Part shown: positions 60,731 to 64,000 of the stretch, piece after piece
Layout of the letters: each line of letters begins with the position of its first letter
How positions within the stretch are numbered: position 1 is the first letter of the stretch
NCBI GenBank assembly: GCA_039000515.1
Contig: JBCFYV010011172.1
Span: 77,080,577 to 77,144,576, forward strand
DNA length: 64,000 nucleotides
Direction of reading: 5' to 3'
DNA from: Timema cristinae
Taxonomy: Eukaryota; Arthropoda; Insecta; Phasmatodea; Timematidae
The notes under the pieces: model-generated
Databases searched by the model: none
Told to the model about the DNA's origin: nothing
Seen by the model: the letters and a program-made list of their open reading frames with translations, nothing else
Made by a program: the position numbers and the translations under genes

Positions 60731-63581
60731 TCAATGTTCATGGCTGAAATGGCGTCGGATGAAAGCGGCCCGGACAGCTCTACCCCGCTCGTTGGGACGC
60801 ACATTCTGTCGGATGGCGATGTTGTGTAACACAGCACATGCAATTATGACTTTGGTGGAAGTGGGAAAGTTGGTTCTCAGCTTTTGTCCGAGGCATGCAA
60901 ATCTACGTTTCCATACCCCGAACAAACACTCCACCACTTTACTTGTCTGCTTTTGTGCTGTGTTGTACCGCCGCCCCTCTGGAGTTTGTGGGTCCGGTAC
61001 TGTAGTGTAGAGGTAATTCAATTGTGGATATCCACTATCTCCAAGAAGATTGCCCCTCACTTGACGCGTCTCCAGTCGAGTCTTCATGCGACTGTTACTG
61101 AAGATCCTGGAATCATGGGTGCTTCCTGGCCAACGTGCCACAATGTCCAGAATCTCCATATCCGGCCCAGAAACAACCTCAAAGTGGTAAAATGCAATAA
61201 GCAAAATAAGATAATAATATAGCGTAAAGACTTAAAAATATATGTTCGACTTTGAATAGATAAGCTACCTTCTTTCAGAATTTAACATTCATTCCTAAAA
61301 AGAGAGGCAGGTGAAGAGCATCCAGCTGTTAATTTGACTAATAAAGTTATTAACATATGTATACCTATAAACGCATTTTCCTTAAGGGTAGGCAAAAAAA
61401 TGTGTATATATATATATATATATAAACTCAAAAACAAAACAAAAAATTCACGGATGTGCTTGATCTTTACAATTTTTGTGGTAGCGGACACATTATTTAC
61501 AACGTGGGGGAGGGGAGAGGGACATCAAGTTATTAATTTAGCATAAATGTAGCTGAATCAAATGTTACCCTTTAAATACTAACATTATATATAAATTTTA
61601 ATTATGCTCTTATCAGCCTCAATGATCGAATGGTCTACGGTGTCACTCTTGTGTTGGACTGATGTACTGAGGACAGGAAGATCGGGGTTCAATCCGGTCA
61701 GGTCCATTTAAAGTGTTTCTTTCTTTCTTCTGAAATGGTTTCCCACTCTTCCTCCATACAAATCCAGGTGAATTACCTCTTAAGTGTTTTCATCCTCATC
61801 CCCTACCCCATAGTGTATTAAAAAAACTTCAATAAATAAATCAAATAGCTGAACATTTAGGGACATGTACTGTTTCCTGTTCCGGAAGAGCTCAGCAAAT
61901 TCCCCTCCTGGGCTTTTGATTGCTACATGAGTGCAATCAATACACCCAGATACACCAGGGAAATGGTACATGTTCCAGAACAGGCGGTAGTTTCTTTCAA
62001 CTTCCTGGTCTGTGGTCGGGAACTTGACATATTCCAAGAGGTGGCCTGTCAACTCATCAGACACCCTACAAATAAACTACTACAATTATTGACCAAGTTT
62101 TTGAAAATTATCTTATTTATGGTTGGTCCGGGGATTGCATACATCAAGTTATAATGAAACCTTAGTATGTACTTGCAATAGAAGACCAACAAAAAATATC
62201 TCTACCAGTTGAAGACTAGTTGAGTGGTAAATTTACTAACACAGGCCTATTTTAAAAATTTAACACAAATTATGCATACACATTTAAAAAGAATATAAAA
62301 CCTTCATTAGGCCTATATAAAAAAAAATAATTTCATCACAAAGTAGGCCTACAAACTTTAAAAGAATATAAAGCCTATATTATATGAAAAAATATACTAG
62401 GCCTATCTTACAAAATATGTTGATAGTTTTGGAATTGACAAACAAATATTGGAACCAACCATGTTTTCATTTTAACATACAGTACCTTGACAATCCTGGA
62501 TATGGTGGCAGAGCTCAACCGAACCAGATCACCACAAACCAACTGTAAAATATACAATATCTTAGATTTGTCTTTAACAATATTCATATTAATTGAAAAG
62601 AGGGTACATTTGCTCAAGGCTATACTATTCCCACCAGTCTCCCATTGTTGCAAATATGTGGATAGACCAAACAGCTTGTTGACTACTATGTGAAAAAAAT
62701 AATATGTATGCATATTATATGCATCAAAGTGTTTATGGGAAAACAGCGATCAACTGATAATTACATTAAACAATATAGAATAAGCTTTAAATGAACTTTA
62801 ACAAGAAAAATAATGTGTAGGCCTACAGGTATGTTATGTCACATTTTTAATATGGTTGTAGTCTGTACAATCCCCGCAACTAAATATATGTTACAATTCA
62901 AAGGCTCATGGAATTATTGATAAAATAAATAAAGAAATAAATGTTTGTGATCAAATAATATAGTTTGGTAAAATATTGAATTTTACTTTTTTAAGCTTAG
63001 ATTATGTTTTAGTAAAACGTTCGTTTACATTTATGCATTATATTTATATATATCACATTATGTTCATGTAGAATAAACGAGAATATAACTACAATTTATA
63101 TTTTTACGTAACTAACCAGCTCTCATGGACCATGCTGTTAGTAAACAAATAAATAAACAAAGATAACGCAAATATAGGCGCCTGTATCTGTGGACCATAA
63201 TTTTTTCTTTTGATAATGCAATTAATTTTATACAAGGGCATTTTGAGGATATAAGGCAAAGATATTAAAATAATAATTTCAAAATATATTTACCTGAAAA
63301 CCACCAGTCCCATAAAATCGAAGAGCTGTAATAACCTTTATTAAAGGTGGCACTGGCAAACCGCGGGCGTTATGGTTTGGACCAGTCAACAGTGGGACGA
63401 TGACGTTCACCACTGTATCTTTGCTGAATCAGAATCTTCTGATGAATTCCCTGTCGGAATAAAATTCGACAGGGTTTTCCGCATCCCGCAAATATCTTTT
63501 GGGTTCGGGTAACTTATCGATGACACCGATAACCTCAACCAAATCCACTAAATCATCATCGAAAACCCGATCGTCATCCAT
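60731..63581 (-). pseudogene. Harbinger DDE transposase, copy 2, stop plus 2-nt deletion
   Basis: Exons: 63,294-63,581; 62,486-62,542; 61,849-62,065; 60,731-61,177. The TGA at codon 51 (63,429-63,431) is shared with copy 1. In addition, exon 3 is 217 nt instead of 219. Two bases are lost next to its acceptor (plus-strand ACCACC in copy 1 is ACCC here), so exon 3 would be read out of frame. The catalytic D, D and E codons themselves remain. Exon 3 also lacks a GT after SLNVQ, as in copy 1. Confidence 0.9.
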
Positions 63582-64000
63582 CTTGAAAGTTGAATAGTGT
63601 CGATTTAGTGTGCTCGCGGCGCTGCTAAAACTTTGGTCGTATCGATACTAAACTCAAGTGGGCTGCGCGACTAAGATATGACTATGAAACGTACTTCATT
63701 CGGTTTTAGGGAGGATGGCACCTACACTTTCTACTTAGGCTTACTAACTGCGACTATGAAACCGGCCCTAAGAAGGAAATACCATACAGCCTTTTAAAAG
63801 CGTGAATAAAAAGAGCTATGGTTGACAGAAGGTTGATACAAATTAACAAAATGAAACGTTGCATTCTGTTCAGCACTAGAAATGTATTTTTAACAAAGTT
63901 AAAGAAACAACTTGAAAGGTTCTCACAATATAAATGTGTGTGTGTACTGTTAAACATAAGATTTATCTTGCCTCAAGTTTTCTAAAATGTGACTATAATT

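Larger units (their letters stand above)
54602..63768. mobile_element. PIF/Harbinger transposon, copy 2 (9.17 kb)
   Basis: Same ends as copy 1, with TAA at 54,599-54,601 and 63,769-63,771 and 17-bp TIRs. It is five bases shorter than copy 1 overall. The nested SINEs, the tail-only insertion and the host flanks are also shared, so it arose by segmental duplication, not by an independent transposition. Confidence 0.95.
53998..64000. repeat. Tandem duplication unit 2 (cut by window end)
   Basis: It matches unit 1 with a small number of differences. I found about nine, mostly 1-2 nt indels, e.g. near 54,769, 56,891, 58,592, 61,405, 61,694 and 62,065. The unit runs off the window about 165 bp before its expected end. 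Confidence 0.95.

Noticed and set aside
1..64000. CRISPR arrays, operons or prokaryotic signals
   Set aside because: The sequence is eukaryotic, with spliced genes, SINEs and LINEs. The minisatellite at 31.6-32.6 kb has no unique spacers of equal length.

Overview
This is a eukaryotic, very AT-rich, intron- and repeat-dense window. It is most likely from an arthropod, probably an insect, because of the insect-style multi-exon histidine acid phosphatase, arthropod-type LINE remnants, tRNA-derived SINEs and PIF/Harbinger DNA transposons. I cannot name the species. Three things carry protein-level signal: one host gene on the + strand, the last two exons of another host gene on the - strand, and several transposon genes. 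Most of the remainder is transposon debris.

Layout. 1-7,150: repeats, including a ~2.8 kb inverted-repeat element (about 1,240-4,080) with a broken nuclease-like gene on the - strand. 7,181-21,970: an eight-exon secreted acid phosphatase gene whose introns hold SINEs, a LINE remnant, a MITE-like element built of 117-bp units and a hAT-type MITE. All eight exons join in phase, but exons 1 and 4 each appear to lack one base. 22,307-25,246: a 2.94 kb element with ~200-bp terminal inverted repeats and a second broken member of the same nuclease-like family. 25,250-43,800: gene-poor sequence with a minisatellite (31.6-32.6 kb), degenerate tandem repeats, SINEs, a LINE reverse-transcriptase remnant (38.5-39.9 kb) and long stretches without recognisable signal.

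43,829-64,000: a near-identical head-to-tail duplication with a ~10,169-bp unit. Each unit carries a 9.17 kb PIF/Harbinger element with TAA target duplication, 17-bp terminal repeats, a Myb/SANT-like gene on + and a DDE transposase on -. In unit 1 the element lies in the intron between the last two exons of a - strand host gene. The final exon of that gene, present in both units, encodes a canonical PCNA-interaction (PIP) motif and an acidic tail. Both transposase copies share a premature stop codon, and copy 2 also has a 2-nt deletion. Copy differences are mostly 1-2 nt indels, so an assembly or haplotype artefact must be excluded.

The least ordinary observations are: (1) three insertions of only 45-50 bp, consisting solely of a 3' tail shared by two SINE families, each flanked by a 10-14 bp target-site duplication; (2) two transposon-like elements coding for a protein with FEN/PIN-nuclease-like acidic motifs followed by a Cys-rich tail; (3) the large tandem duplication with its Harbinger insertions.
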